NCBI GenBank assembly: GCA_946699065.1
Contig: CAMPDV010000108.1
Span: 1-64,000 of the forward strand
DNA from: Loxodes magnus
Lineage: Eukaryota; Ciliophora; Karyorelictea; Loxodida; Loxodidae
DNA length: 64,000 bases
Direction: 5' to 3'
The notes under the pieces are model-generated. The model saw only the letters and a list, made by a program, of their open reading frames with translations, was not told the origin of the DNA and ran no database searches. Positions 36,151 through 48,891 of the stretch are shown here, in pieces. Numbering within the stretch: the stretch's first letter is position 1; each line of letters begins with the position of its first letter. Made by a program: the position numbers and the translations under genes.

Positions 36151-36920
36151 ATTTAATTTAATTTAAAATATTCTTAAAAAATTAAATTATAAGCTTAAAA
36201 AAAATAAACAAATAAAAGACTAAAATTAAAAAAAATTTAAATAATTAAATTTATTAATTTATATTAAATATTAAGAAATTAAAAAATCTAGTAGATGTTA
36301 TAAAAATTTAAGTTGAAATTATTAATATGATCTTAAGTTAATTTTAATAATAGAAATAAGTGAGTGAAACATGTAAGATCATTACAAAAATTTTGTGTTT
36401 AATCTTAAATTAAAACTTTTAAATTTCAAATCCTCTTTTTCATTATCATTATGAAATGATTATTATTTTATGAATTATAAATATTTAGTTATACTAATTA
36501 TATTAGCATAATAATATACCTAATTAAACAAATTTTTATTAACATTCAAACAGAAATTTAGCAACTTAAATTTTTTAATTTTGTTTAAATCACCATAAAT
36601 ATCCAAATCGTAAGAAAAACCAAAGTAAGTAAAAATTTTGTATGCAATATTAATAAAATAAATAGAATATTATATAAAATTTTCGTTCTTAAGGAGGTAA
36701 TTTCTTAAATCACTTATATAAAAAATAATTTATTTATTTGCTAAAATAAATTCTAAGATTTTCTCGGTTTTCATGTAAATATAAGGACTTATTTAAGATA
36801 TTTAGGTTTACACATTAGATTTTTATTTTTTTAATAATAATTTAATCTCAAAAAACTAACTTTAATAGAATAATTTAGTATAATATCAAAAATGTTATAA
36901 TTAAATATTGAAAAAAAGGG
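36151..36920. other. AT-rich spacer
   Basis: No gene, repeat or RNA feature recognised. Confidence 0.5.
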
Positions 36921-36922
36921 GA

Positions 36923-37203
36923 ATGGTACAAGCAGTTCAATTCAAATAATTATTTTGGTTAATTGTACCCTTTAATTGGTGTATGGTGGTGTGCTTTCTT
37001 AACTATTTTTGGAATTTGAGATTTAGATAAGGAGGTTTGGAGTCTAATATTTCGCAATATTTACAATGGATTGCAGATTCGATGATGACTTGGCATTATC
37101 TACAAATTAGGCGTAGAAAAGATCAATTCTCAAGCATAGATTCTAGTGAGGCTATTATGTGTTTTATTTAAGGCTTTCTTGATTCCGAAATTGGGTTCTT
37201 AAG
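36923..37203 (+). CDS. Possible coding fragment, Trp-rich
   Basis: One plus-strand frame from the ATG at 36923 gives MVQAVQFKQLFWLIVPFNWC, then CFLNYFWNLRFRQGGLESNI, SQYLQWIADSMMTWHYLQIR and SSEAIMCFIQGFLDSEIGFL. Trp is encoded by TGG five times and the composition is richer in G and C than the flanks. It may be a transposon or gene fragment. No family recognised, and both ends are uncertain. Confidence 0.35.
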
Positions 37204-37869
37204 CAAAATAAAAATTTTTATATTAATTTTAATATAAAATCTATAACATTTTTTTAAATTTAAATCGAATTTCATTAAATTATTTTCTAATGCTTCAAGG
37301 GCAAATTCATTAATTATATCCACTTCAAGACCGAAAAATCTTTAATCCACCTAGTGATCTATCTAAAATTAGAAATAAAATCAGATAATTAAAAATCTTA
37401 CTCTCGCGGTTCTTTAATCACAAAAATATTATATTTTAGTAATTATATAATCACTTGAGATTTTTATTAAATTTTTTATCTATTATTAACTTTAATAGAC
37501 AAATTATTCTATAAATATTAAGCTAGAATACTGGATTTCAGATTTTTTATTGACTAAAAACAAAAAATATTTAGAATTTTTATTTAAGTAACATGAAATA
37601 TAATATTTTTACTTTTAACAAAAATAGTTAAATTATAAAAAAGCTATAATTTTTGCTCTTTTCAATTATAAACAGTTTAATTTTATTATTTTCCAGTTCG
37701 CCATTCGTAATTTTTTAGCATAATTTGCTTATTTTTACCTCAGTTAAAACAGTTATTTCATAAGGACTATAAAAAAAATTTGACAATCTTTCTTTCAGAT
37801 TTCAAAATTTAGCATAACTTCCACGCAAAAAAAAATAAGAAAGAAAGTTTTAGAATTATTTAATTATAT
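37204..37869. other. AT-rich spacer
   Basis: No gene, repeat or RNA feature recognised. Confidence 0.45.
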
Positions 37870-38165
37870 AATATAATTTAAAAGAGGTGGGAGCTGAGAT
37901 TGACCTTCTTGACTAAACTTTCTGGCTAGGAAAAAGTTCCTGTCTTGTCGCTGAGAAATTCTTTGGTCAGAGTCATTTTCTCAAGGAAACGCTGTCTTCT
38001 AGGTTATCCGCTCTTGGTATGGGTTTGAAGCCTGACTGCTCATAGCGATGGAACTTCCTGGCATTTGTATCTAGAACACAACAGGATATCCCCGTTATTC
38101 CATAAAAAGAGAGAATCGGGTCGTATAACTGGAAAGGAGTTTCAGTTTCCAAAATTCTTTTAGTT
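37870..38165 (+). mobile_element. Dispersed repeat family A, copy 2
   Basis: Inverted copy of the patch at 15600-15895. It starts with aggtgggagctgagattgac and contains gaagcctgactgctcatagcgatgg-type sequence, where the other copy has gaagcctgg. In the shared frame this gives GFEAxLLIAMEL, with TGA at x opposite TGG in copy 1. The frame VGAEIDLL near the left end is also shared (VGAEIDLP in copy 1). It is a remnant of an unrecognised protein-coding element. Confidence 0.6.
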
Positions 38166-38960
38166 AAAATTATTAATTTAATTATATAGTATAAAGTTTA
38201 TCACAACACTTTAGAGTTTTCCGTTCGATGATCAATATATCTCAAACATATTATGCATAAATTTTTCCTATTTACGCTTTTTTTAGAGAAATTCAAAGCA
38301 TTATCTTACCATATGCCCTTTACATTTGCAATATCAGCACCTCATTATTTTCCTACTAAAATTTTAAAATTTCAGAGAAGATATTGATCAACTATCTTGG
38401 ATTATTTTCTTCACTTAGTTAGGTTTGCTCCAATCCAAAATATCTTTAAATTAGCATCTTTTTTAGGCTATTTTAAATTGCATTAATTTACAGCAATATT
38501 TATTAAGATAGAATAATCCAGTTTATTTCTATTCTTATAATTTTATTTTCATTTATAAGTAGATTAATGGATATCATCAAATTCTCAGTTTATCGGCTTA
38601 GATCACTTACTGTTCTTGTAAGTTTTTTGTTCTCTAACAAAAACTATAATTCATTTATAATATCTAGCTAAGTTATACTGGACTCTATGGAAGAAATCTA
38701 TTTCTTAGGTGCCATTTTTAAATTATCTTAATATTTTTTTTATTGAATAAAGCTATTATTTTTAAAGTTAATTTTTGCTTTGTAAAATTAATTGTGGTTA
38801 AAATCCTAAAGCTATTAAACATAAAATTAATAATTTTTATAGTTTTAATCTAAGACTCTTAATTAAAGATTATTACTCATTCGTTTTTGAGAGTTTAACG
38901 AAATTTTAATGAAAAAGTTGCAAAGAAGAAAATTAGAAATTTAATTGATAATAAAAGATT
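38166..38960. other. AT-rich spacer
   Basis: No gene, repeat or RNA feature recognised; the right part may be the 3' end of the repeat-protein gene. Confidence 0.4.
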
Positions 38961-38967
38961 AGGGATC

Positions 38968-39930
38968 TCACAAATTGAAGTAGATATAATCATTAATTAT
39001 AATAATTTGACAATAAGTTTCATTTCTAAAAACTAAAGTATATAAAATTACAAGTTGTGTTGAAGTGATAATATATAAGAATTTCTTATTCTTTGTATTT
39101 TAAGACTAGAACTAATCAAGAGAAACAGTTTGAATACCTATGTTTTTTTTCTTATCATCTTTAAACTTCTCTCTTAAGCTACGATTTAAAGTCACATCTT
39201 TAATTATTAAAATCTTCTGAATTTCGATGAAAAAATACAGTTGTTACTTAGATATTCATATTTCTGATCTCATTCTTACTTCTTAAATATCTTTAAACTA
39301 AGGTCTATCCTTCAAATCTTTTAGTTTCTTTCTGTAATCAAATGAATCCAGTTTGCCTTATCTATACTTTTCCATATCTTGTTAAAACTTCTCTCTAAAG
39401 CGCTTCTGAAAAATCACATCTTCCAATATTCAAATCTTCTGTCCTTCAATGAAAAATTCAATTTTTACTTAATTATGTTTTTTCTCTGTCTTGCTTCAAA
39501 TTTCTTTCTTAAGCTTTTTTTAGAAATATATTCGCTTATTCTAATTTCTATCTGCTGATTTATTCATTCAGCTTTACTTAGTTAAGCCTAATCTCTTTCT
39601 TACTTCAGACTTCACTCTTAAGTTTTTTATTAAATTTATATCTTAAAGTATTTGAAAATTCCGTCTGTCGATATTTTCATTCAGTTTTTCTTAATTATGA
39701 TTTTTCTTTGTCTAATTCTTACTTCTCTCATAAGCTTATCATTATAATTTTATCTTCAAGAATTCTATTTTAAATTTCTAAAATCATAAGTGATTCATTT
39801 TTAGATTATTTTTTTAACTTAATTTTCTTCTTTTTATTGCTTGCTTTTAATTTTACAAGTTTTTCTATCTAGATTTTTAAATATCTTTCTATATGTTTTT
39901 TTATTAAATATATTCAGTTTTTTTTGCCAT
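38968..39930 (-). CDS. Possible basic protein with about 38-residue repeats
   Basis: No family recognised. From the ATG at 39930 (MAKKTEYIQQKNIQKDIQKS) one frame stays protein-like for about 290 codons. It has about five copies of a 38-40 residue unit with the core I-L-x-D-V-x-x-x-K/R-x-L/F-R-x-K. Examples are NFQILQDINLIKNLRVKS, KIWILEDVIFQKRFREKF and KILIIKDVTLNRSLREKF. The DNA is correspondingly a degenerate tandem repeat of 110-120 bp. Six TGA codons are read as Trp, but they are not conserved between repeats (one aligns with Leu TTA), which weakens the coding case or implies decay. The stop is placed at the next TGA, at 38970; this is uncertain. The start lies about 530 bp from the divergent gag-like ORF. 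Confidence 0.45.
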
Positions 39931-40019
39931 TTTTATTTAAAATTTGATTGTTCAATATTTTAATATTTTGGCTATTGTTATTTAATATTATTTTTAATCT
40001 CTTTTTAATTTTTTTAAAT

Positions 40020-40255
40020 TAAAACATAATATTTTGTTTTTTGGATTGACTATTACTTAAAATTTACTTTTTTAATTTTTTAAATTTTTTTAAAACTTTT
40101 GTCGAAAATTCAAAACTTACCTTTTTTAGATTGTTTTTAAAAAAATTATTTAATTTATTTTCTTTATTAAATATAATTTAAAATTAAAAAGGCTTTGCGT
40201 TTTAAACTAAGCGTTTAGCAGTTTTAATTTTTTTTTCAACGCTTTTTAGTGACAT
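40020..40255 (+). repeat. Direct repeat C, copy 2
   Basis: Similar to 33610-33870 in the same orientation, ending in gcgtttagcagttttaa. It lies between the repeat-protein start and the gag-like ORF. Confidence 0.5.
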
Positions 40256-40462
40256 TATTTTAAGACTTCACTATATTTGTTTTCCTTTAACTTTTTCGTT
40301 TAAAAATTATTTTATTAAAGTTATCACTTCAGGTATAATATAATATTCTAAATATTTTTTGGCAAGATATTTTGAATTTTTACTTTTAATATATACAAAT
40401 TTAAAATATCACACTTTAATGTATTTACTTATAAAATATTAATTAACCATATAATTAAAAAA

Positions 40463-41369
40463 ATGGTTGAAGATTTCAAATTAGGCTTCTATACCACCTC
40501 TTCCTAAGCCAAAAAGGAAGAGAGGAAGCAAGAAACAAAGTCTTAATAATTTTAACAATCTTCTCTATCACAACCTTAACCAACACTGAACTAACAACCT
40601 GGAATCTAACAAAACGAACGAAAGCCAACCTTGAAAAATATACACACGGAAACCCCAACCTCAAGCGAGAAACCGAGGAAACAGACGAAGTCTGTTCTCC
40701 ACCAGGAGGTATCAGAGTTCAACCCTTCTGGCCAGATGAGCATGGAGTAACTCATCAAAGTGGTACTGAACCTCCAGGAAGAGGTCAAGAGATTGAAGAA
40801 GGACAATGATATGCTGATGGCAAAGCTAGACCTAGCAGAAGGAATTGAGTCAAGACTTATGTCCTAGGAAAGAGATCTTAACACCTTTTGAAATATCTCA
40901 CAAAGTCAGACTAACGAATCCTAAAATTAGAATTAGCAACAGATTGAACTGGATAACAGACTCGGAAAAGTAGAAGAGAAATTTTAAACTTTTAAGAAAG
41001 AGTAAAGCGAAACTGGAGCTATACAAATGGAAATCGAAGCCTAGAAAGAGCAAACAAATCAAGGAAAATAATTCAAAATAAAAAAAAATGTTTCTGCTGT
41101 GGAAGCGTATGACATTTTATCGGAAGTGAGAAATTCTAATAGAAATAAAGAAACTATTGGATAAAAGAACAACAAAAGAAGAAAAAAGAAGAAGCAAGAA
41201 TGAAAAGAATGTATTGCAACCCGGATGGTTTAATATACAAGATCAAGATGAAACCATATCAAGTAAAAGGAAGGAAAACTTAGAGAAACCCGAGTTCCCA
41301 ATCTCGCTAAAATTGGACGTCCCAAACATTTATATTAACAGCATTGAGCATGAACTGCTGTACTCCTGA
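40463..41369 (+). CDS. Gag/ORF1-like protein with CCHC zinc knuckle, copy 2
   Basis: Retroelement nucleic-acid-binding protein. From the ATG at 40463 one frame stays in register for about 206 codons with 16 TAA/TAG codons, all in Gln-compatible places, and one TGA (TFxNIS). In order: MVEDFKLGFYTTSSQAKKEE; a Gln-rich stretch; the HQEVSEFNPSGQMSME block shared with copy 1; a long coiled coil (LNLQEEVKRLKKDNDMLMAK and further heptads to LDNRLGKVEEKFQTFKKE). A one-base shift at an A9 run (about 41080) leads to the knuckle CFCCGSVWHFIGSE (41089 on), which lacks the last Cys. A separate frame at 41157-41369 reads VLQPGWFNIQDQDETISSK up to a TGA, so the C-terminus is unclear. Inverted relative to copy 1. 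Confidence 0.72.
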
Positions 41370-41399
41370 CGGGGTTGGAAATCCCTAAAAGGGAAAACT

Positions 41400-43735
41400 C
41401 AAAATTAATATTATTATTATAATTAACCATATAAAAAATTTAATGATTCTGATTCAAATTTTCTTTCACATTTAATACTTTCATTTTATTTATTTATAAT
41501 AATTACCAATATAATTATAGGCCTTATTATTGATTTTAAGCTTTTATTTTCTTAATTTTTATAAATGATATAATTTATCTAATTTTGTTTATAACTGATT
41601 TATAAAATAACTAATTTATTAATTAAGATTTTATTTATCTGCATTCATTTTTAGTTTCATTATTTTAGTTAAAATAATTTCGAAGAAAATATTTAGGTGA
41701 TTAAGTCCTTCTAGAAATTTCAATTTCTCAAGTTTATTATAATTACATAAATCTTTGAGTTTTTGCTTTAATCATAGCCATTCAATCTTATAGCTAATTA
41801 CTTTTTAATCTTAAAAATTTTTATAGTATTTTAATACACTTTGTAATTATCCTTCTGATTTTTGCTTATAAGGTTTTTACGCTTTAGCAAGTTTATTTTA
41901 ATGAAGATAGTTCTTTTATTTTGATTCTTTCTAAAAATGAATAAATTTAGATCTTATAAGTAAACTTATCTTTTTTAAACTTTGCTATGTTTAAAATTTT
42001 AACAACTTTAAAGAAGAGAATAAAAAATTAAAAAATGTTATATAATATAAGTTACTAAATTTCTTTCATAATATTAACATTATTAGAAATGTTTATAAGA
42101 AAATGGAAAAAATATTATGTCATTTAAGATTTTGCATGTAATTATTAAATCTTTTTTATTGCAAAATTAAAATTATTAAAAATCAATAAAAGAGAAATCA
42201 ATCTTTAATATTATACTAGTAGTTTTTTCTGCTTTTTTTCTAAGACAAGCATCAAATTTAGAAAGATAGAAGTATCTGATTCTTTGCTTCTTAAATTAGT
42301 TGCTTATTTATGCAAATTATATAATTAGCTTTTAATTCTTCCATTAGTTATATTTTGATCTAAATTAAGATATATTTTTACCAAAGCAATTTTACTTAAA
42401 TTTTAATTTTTCATTTAATATCTTTTATAAATATACACTAAAATTTGATTTTGCATATTTATTAAATGTGATTATTTAAATTATATCTAATTTGAGAAAA
42501 TATTTACATTTAACTTAATAAGAGAAATTTATCTAATAATTCATATTTTGTTAAGTTTAATAAAGACTAAACTGAAAAAATTTAAAGAAATAACACCTTA
42601 TCTATACTAATTAGGAAAAAGTAAAATAACTTAATATTTCAAAATTTTTTTCGTAAAAATAGGTTTTATTTATAATAAAAGACTGATCTATATTTATTTA
42701 AAAATATTTGATCAAATAATAGCATTATTTTTTACAGCTTCAAGATATCCATTTGTTTCCATAAAAAGCATTTTTATAATACTATAGGAAATAAATAATA
42801 GTGATTATTTTAAGATTTACATTTCTCTATTTTTAAAGTTACTATTTTGCCTATTTATAACTAAACTTATTATATCAATAAATTTTATTTTGTAAATTTA
42901 TTCTTTTTTATGATAACTTGAATTTAAGGTTTTAAGTTTGTTATCACCTTTACAAATTTTTATTATTACGAGTAAGCAAATATTTTACTCTGATAAAGCT
43001 AAAATTTTAATAAGTAAAGTAGATTAAAATAATTTGGTTGGATTAATATTTTAATATACTTTTATTTAAATATATTTATTCGATCCAATTTTAAGAATTA
43101 TTAATAGCTTAATTTTAATTATTTTTTATAAAAGCATGTAAATCAATTATTAGGTTAAAATGACTAGTTACAATTATTTATAATATTTAGCATTATATTT
43201 ATTTTAATTATAATTAAGAAATTTTTATACTGATAGAAAAGAGCTTAAATAAGTAAAGAAATTCCAAGAATCATAGAAATCATAGTAGAATCAAATTTAG
43301 ACTATTAATTATAACCACTTTAGTATAGGATAATCTTGATAGTAAATAAAAAGTGCTAAAATAGTAGGCTTTATACATTATAAAAAATGCTCTATTTGAT
43401 ATGAAGAAATAGTACAATTATAGCAAAAATTACTTTAGCGAATTTAAGATATTGGTAAATATTAATGCATTAATGGATATTAAGTTATATAATTTTCAAG
43501 GATAAAGCACTTCAAACTAAAAAATGTCTCTTTTAATAAAGAAAATTGATAAAATATAATAAAAAGTTAAAAGTAGATCTTAAAGTGATATAAAACCTTC
43601 AAGAATATCGCATCGGAAGTAAAATTGTAAAATGAGTTTGTTGAAAAGTAGATGTAAAATGGCTTTTTAGAAAAACCTAACTTTAATTTACGTTAAATTT
43701 AAATTAATTTAAAAAAGTTAAAATTTAAAGGAAAT
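41400..43735. other. AT-rich spacer
   Basis: About 2.3 kb of very AT-rich sequence with no recognised gene, repeat family or RNA feature. Confidence 0.55.
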
Positions 43736-44194
43736 AAAGAGTGAATTGAATAAAAAAAACGAAATAAAAATATAAGAAATCGCAAAAAATTAAGATTTTA
43801 TTTTAACTTACTAAATACTGATGTTTGGAATGAAAAAAGTTTCATATGTTAGATAGATCCTTCTTAAATAAATAAAGCCATTTCAAGATTTATTTTACTC
43901 AATAATGTATGGATTAACGAAAAGTTTATTGGAATAGCCGACGGAGTTTTTGGATATCTAACAACATCAAAAATTATTCATGAGTAATTTTTAGAAGGCA
44001 AGCTGTGGAAATAGCAATAATTTTAGACCTTTAACGAATTTGTGAAAGAAATTTTTTAAAATAAAGCTTATAAAGAGATTTCAAATTTAGATTTGACTAA
44101 AAGCGGAGTCACTATTTTTTACTAAGTTAAAAATACAATAATAGAATAATAGAAATTTCTAAAAACAAATTAAAAATTAAAAAGAGAACTGTGA
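43736..44194 (+). CDS. Possible coding segment, weakly PP2C-like
   Basis: A TGA-free plus-strand frame of about 150 codons reads INEKFIGIADGVFGYLTTSK, FQTFNEFVKEIFQNKAYKEI and LTKSGVTIFYQVKNTIIEQQ. The FIGIADGV segment followed by a SGVT-type segment about 60 residues on recalls PP2C/PTC7-type phosphatases (motif xxxADGVGG...GSST), but the second Gly, the Trp and the later GDSG motif were not found. It may be a diverged or decayed gene or chance. The sequence to about 44750 also contains Lys/Glu/Asn-rich stretches but in shifting frames. Confidence 0.25.
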
Positions 44195-47100
44195 ATTACA
44201 TGCTTTAATATTTTAAAGATTTGTTTGATCATAAATATATAGTGAGAGAATTAAAAAATTATATAAAACATTTATTAATTAAAAGATAAATTTGATTAAT
44301 ATAAAACCTTTAGAACTTTAAGTTTGATGCTAATTGCATGTTAGCAAAGAAAGAACATATGAATTTTAAGGTAAATTTTTTAAGCACTTGAATCTAAGCA
44401 AGACCTTATATGGGTCATCAATTATTTAAAGAATTTTTAGAAAGAAAAAATAAAATGTTTTAAAGACGACATAACCGAATAGCAAAAGAAATGTAAAGCA
44501 GATTGGAAATTATTAATAATTCTGAAAAGGCAACTATTTAAATAGATACAGGAAATTAAAATTAAGAAGATAAGATAGAAGAAAAAATATTATAAAATTT
44601 TAATAAATTTGAAAACAATCAAAAATTTTAACGGAATAAAAAAAAGATGAAAAACTAAAACAAAATTTATGAACTTCATAGAAAAAAGCAAGTTAGGAAT
44701 AATTTTTATAAGCATCAGATTTATTAGATTAATAGAATAAGATTTTGATGAAGAAGATAAAAAATTTTGAGCTGCTGTGGAACTCTGTTATCATACTAGG
44801 GACTAAGATAAACTACTTTTCTTCTTCACTTTTAATAGAAATCTTTTCATTCTTTTCATTCTTTTCTTATTAAGCTTCTATTATTTTATAACTTTCAATT
44901 AAATTAAGATTAAATAAATAAATAAGAAACAAGCTCTAAAGATTATTCTTAAGACCCAGATCTCTTTATTCAATTAAATTTATAGATTGTAGAAAATTTG
45001 ATATACAAAAAAAGAGTATAAACGACCAATTGGAATAAATCTAAAAAAACTTTTTACAATATTAAAAAAAAGTAAAGCCAAAAAATAAATTTTTCCCAAG
45101 TTAATTTTTAAAATCAGAAAAATCAAAAAAATTTAAAGACGATTTTGAAATTCAATAAGTAATTCAATAGAAAATAAGCAAAAATTTTAATTTGCATGAA
45201 TAAAGTTTGTAGTTACAATCAGATGAATATCTTTTAAAAAAATTAAATAAAAATTAAATTATATATTTAATTTAAAATTCAAAATTTTGTGAAATAAATA
45301 TGAAAACTTTTTCGTGTCAAGTTTATTTTAATTATCAAAGTTATCACTACAAGTATAATATACACTTGATTTGCTACATAACTAAGGGTTTTAAAATTAA
45401 ATCAAGTATATTGATTACTACCCTTTAATTTTAAGTTTATAAAGAAGAATTTAATTAAAAAAAAAACTTTTATTAGGATTTTTTTATTTAAACAAAATTT
45501 TAAGCATTTGAGACAAATAATGTTTTTTAATAAAAGCTTAAAAACTTTTGCTAGTAAATATAAATTTTATTTATATACAAAAAATTTCTACTTAAACTTA
45601 ATTTTAAGATAGAATAGTTATTTTCGAAAATTAAAATTGCAATGTACTTAAATTAGAAATATAATATTTTTTTCAAATGTAAATTAAATTTTTTAAAATA
45701 ATTACAAAGTTTAATTTTTTGTATCTTTGGTTTACTCAAATTAAATCTGAATAATTACAAACTTATTTCTTTTAGCTTTTTTTTAGAATTCAAGTTGATG
45801 GTTTCTATAATTTTCTTTTTAAATTTCTTGTTATTATTTTACTATTTACGTTAATTTTTTAAACATTTATGCAATTTTATGAAATATATTGAGATTTTTC
45901 ATAAATTAATACTACTACTTATGTCATTTCTTCGAAGTTTACCTTTTTAATTTTATGGTGATCATTTATTTTAAAATAAAAATTATTTTAACCGTTAATT
46001 TAAGAATGGTCCTGCTCTAAAGTTTCAACTTCATGATAAATTGTTGCTTTCAGTTTTTATATATTTTGTTAAATCGATACCTAACTTTAATCTCGTTATA
46101 TTAAGTTTGTTAAATCAAGAAATTAATTCTATTATAAATTTAGTTTTAAATTTTTGATTAATTTTACTCTATTTATTTTATTCTATAAATAGCTATTATA
46201 ATATATACTACTTATAATAATTTTGTTGCTTGACCTTATTAGTTTATTAATTATTCTTTAAATGATCACAATTTTCAATTTTAATCGCTCTTCAAATTCT
46301 AAATTTATTATTCAAAATTGATTAAAGTTTTTAAAGTTATTTCATGTATATTCTTTTCGCAAATATACCCTATTGTTGGTAAATGTAAAAAATAAGAAGA
46401 ATATATAATATTTTAGTTTTAGTTGCATTATTAAGTAGTATTTAGAGTAATGCAAATCAATCATAGGACTATTTATTTCTTTTTTATAATTTTCTCAATC
46501 TTAATTATATTAAATAATATTCCTAGCATTTATTAAATATTTTAATATTTTAAAAATAAGTTTATCGTCTCTTCAAAAGACAAACTTAATTATTTAAAGA
46601 TAAAAAATTGCTTCTTATTTATCTTATTATTTTTCTTGAATATTTAGCAATTATCACATATTCATTATTTTAACTAAGAATCACTCCTTTACATTTTCTA
46701 ATTTAAAGCATTCTACATATAAAATTTCTGACTAATTTATATTTTAATATTCTAAGAATCAACTTTAAATTTATCTAATTTGTATAGAATTGCGATAAAC
46801 GAATTTAATCAGCGTCAAGAATTTGGATTATAAAATCTTATAAATTAATTTTCTGGAGTTTCTAGTTACTATTATTATTGTTAGTTTATTTTTTTCTTTA
46901 TTTTATTATATTATTATGAATGATTTTCATAATTTTTATTATCATCTTGACATTCTTTTTTATTTAGATTTTTATCTTTTTAAATATTTGTTATTTTAAA
47001 GACATTATTCTTAGACGGTTTTAGATTCTATACTCAAATTTTAGGATTATTTTTTAAGAAACTTTATCTTAATTTTTATTTGCTTTAGTTAAAGTCTTTT

Positions 47101-48880
47101 TGATCTTCTTTTCTTTTATTTCTTTTTTTAATTTAAGTATTCTTCAATTTTATTAGTTCATTTTTTAACTCTTTTTTTGATTAAAAAGCAATCATCTTCA
47201 TTTTGTTAATGTAGTTTTTTCATATTAACTTACCTATTTTACTAATTATCATTAGACTATGTATTCCATAATTATAGAAAAAATGACAATTTTGAAAGTT
47301 TTAATATTCTTAAATTTTTAATTATTGAATTATTTATATAAAGTTATTTTTTAATTTCACATATTGATTTCTTAATTCATTTTCAAATTAAATTCTCTGA
47401 TCAAAGTTTTTCGTTTTACGTTTAAAAGTCTTTTAAACGTAAATTCTTTAAAAGCTTTTAGCCTGCACTGTATTTCCAATATCAATAAAACTTTTCAATG
47501 GTAGTTCCTTAAAATTTATGAATAGTTTATGCATAATATTAAAGGAAATTATTTTATATAATCCTAAATGTCATTGAGTGTAAAGCTATGCTTTACAGAA
47601 AATATGTGTACCAAATTATTAAATGTTTTCTTTTTTAAATTTAGTTAATTATTTTAGTGATGTGCCTTTCAATTCATAGACATTAATTAATGTTAAAACT
47701 AATCTTTATCCCATCAGAAATATCTCTTCTGAAACCTGTGGCTCTATTTATTAATCCAGATTTAGTAATTAAATTTTCAGCTAACATAATTCAAGCATTA
47801 ATACTTTAAATATTTTTTCAAGTCCTTATATTTTAATAATTCCTTTAAATTTTGGCTTTATCTTCGATACAAGGCTTATTTAAACTTTATAAAATGTTTA
47901 AATTATGAGATTATGTTTTCTTTCTAAAAAAAGCAAAGTTTAATTTTAAAATCAAAGTATTTGCTAAAAACTTATAAATAGTTATATAATTCTTTATCTA
48001 TTTCTTGCTAAGATTTGTTATAAAAATTTAATTATCGCAGTTATTATTCTAGAAATGTTACAGTATTTATTTAAATTAATCCTTCTTTTTGCTTGTTTTT
48101 TTAATTTTATTTTATTGAGAATATTTACTTTCCTTTAACTTTAACTGAGCAAAAACTCATACAAAAATTATATTAAAGCCTCAATATTTCATTTATTTAT
48201 TATAGTCTTTTTTCAATTTAAAATCATTATTACTGAGCTTATTTCATCTATAGTTATTCAATTTATATTTTATAATTAATTTTATTTTTTGTTAATTACT
48301 TTTTATGCTAAATCTTTAAATTTACAAGTTAGATTAAGTAAAGAATATATAGTAACTCCGTCAATTGCTTTTGAAGCTTCACCAGTTGTTGCACATTAGT
48401 TCATTAAAAATTATTCTAATTATTTAATTATATTTTCTAGTACCAGCAGATAATAATAGTTTGCATTAATTTTTATATGCATTTTTAAATATATTATGAG
48501 TTTTTAACTTCCTGATAATTTATTATGTCTTCTACTTTAAGCTAATTTTTATTATTTATTTTTCTATTTTATTTTTTAAACATTTTTCGTAATCATATTA
48601 TGTTTTTACTCATTTATTTATTTTAATAGTTTCAAATTCAAATTTTAATATTATGTTTAAAATAGATTTAATTATATGTTTCTTAATGTAAATTCCTTTA
48701 TAAGCTATTAAGTAAATTATTATTGCTATTTAGTTTATAAGCTTCTCTAATTTAAATCTTATAAATTAATGAGCTCAATCTTTAAATCTATTCTACATAC
48801 AACTTTAGTAAAGATATTATTAAACCTATATAGAAAAAAAGGATTCAATACTGCACAACGAGATTTTCTCCTCAGTTAAT
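44195..48880. other. AT-rich region, no gene recognised
   Basis: Highly AT-rich. Fragments with protein-like composition occur near 44400-44760 but change frame and match no family I know. No repeat family or RNA gene was seen. Confidence 0.45.
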
Positions 48881-48891
48881 TAATTACCAGT

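Noticed and set aside
43736..44194. Confident PP2C phosphatase
   Set aside because: Only the ADGV-like segment is present; the later GDSG motif and other metal-binding residues were not found, so it is kept only as a weak possibility.
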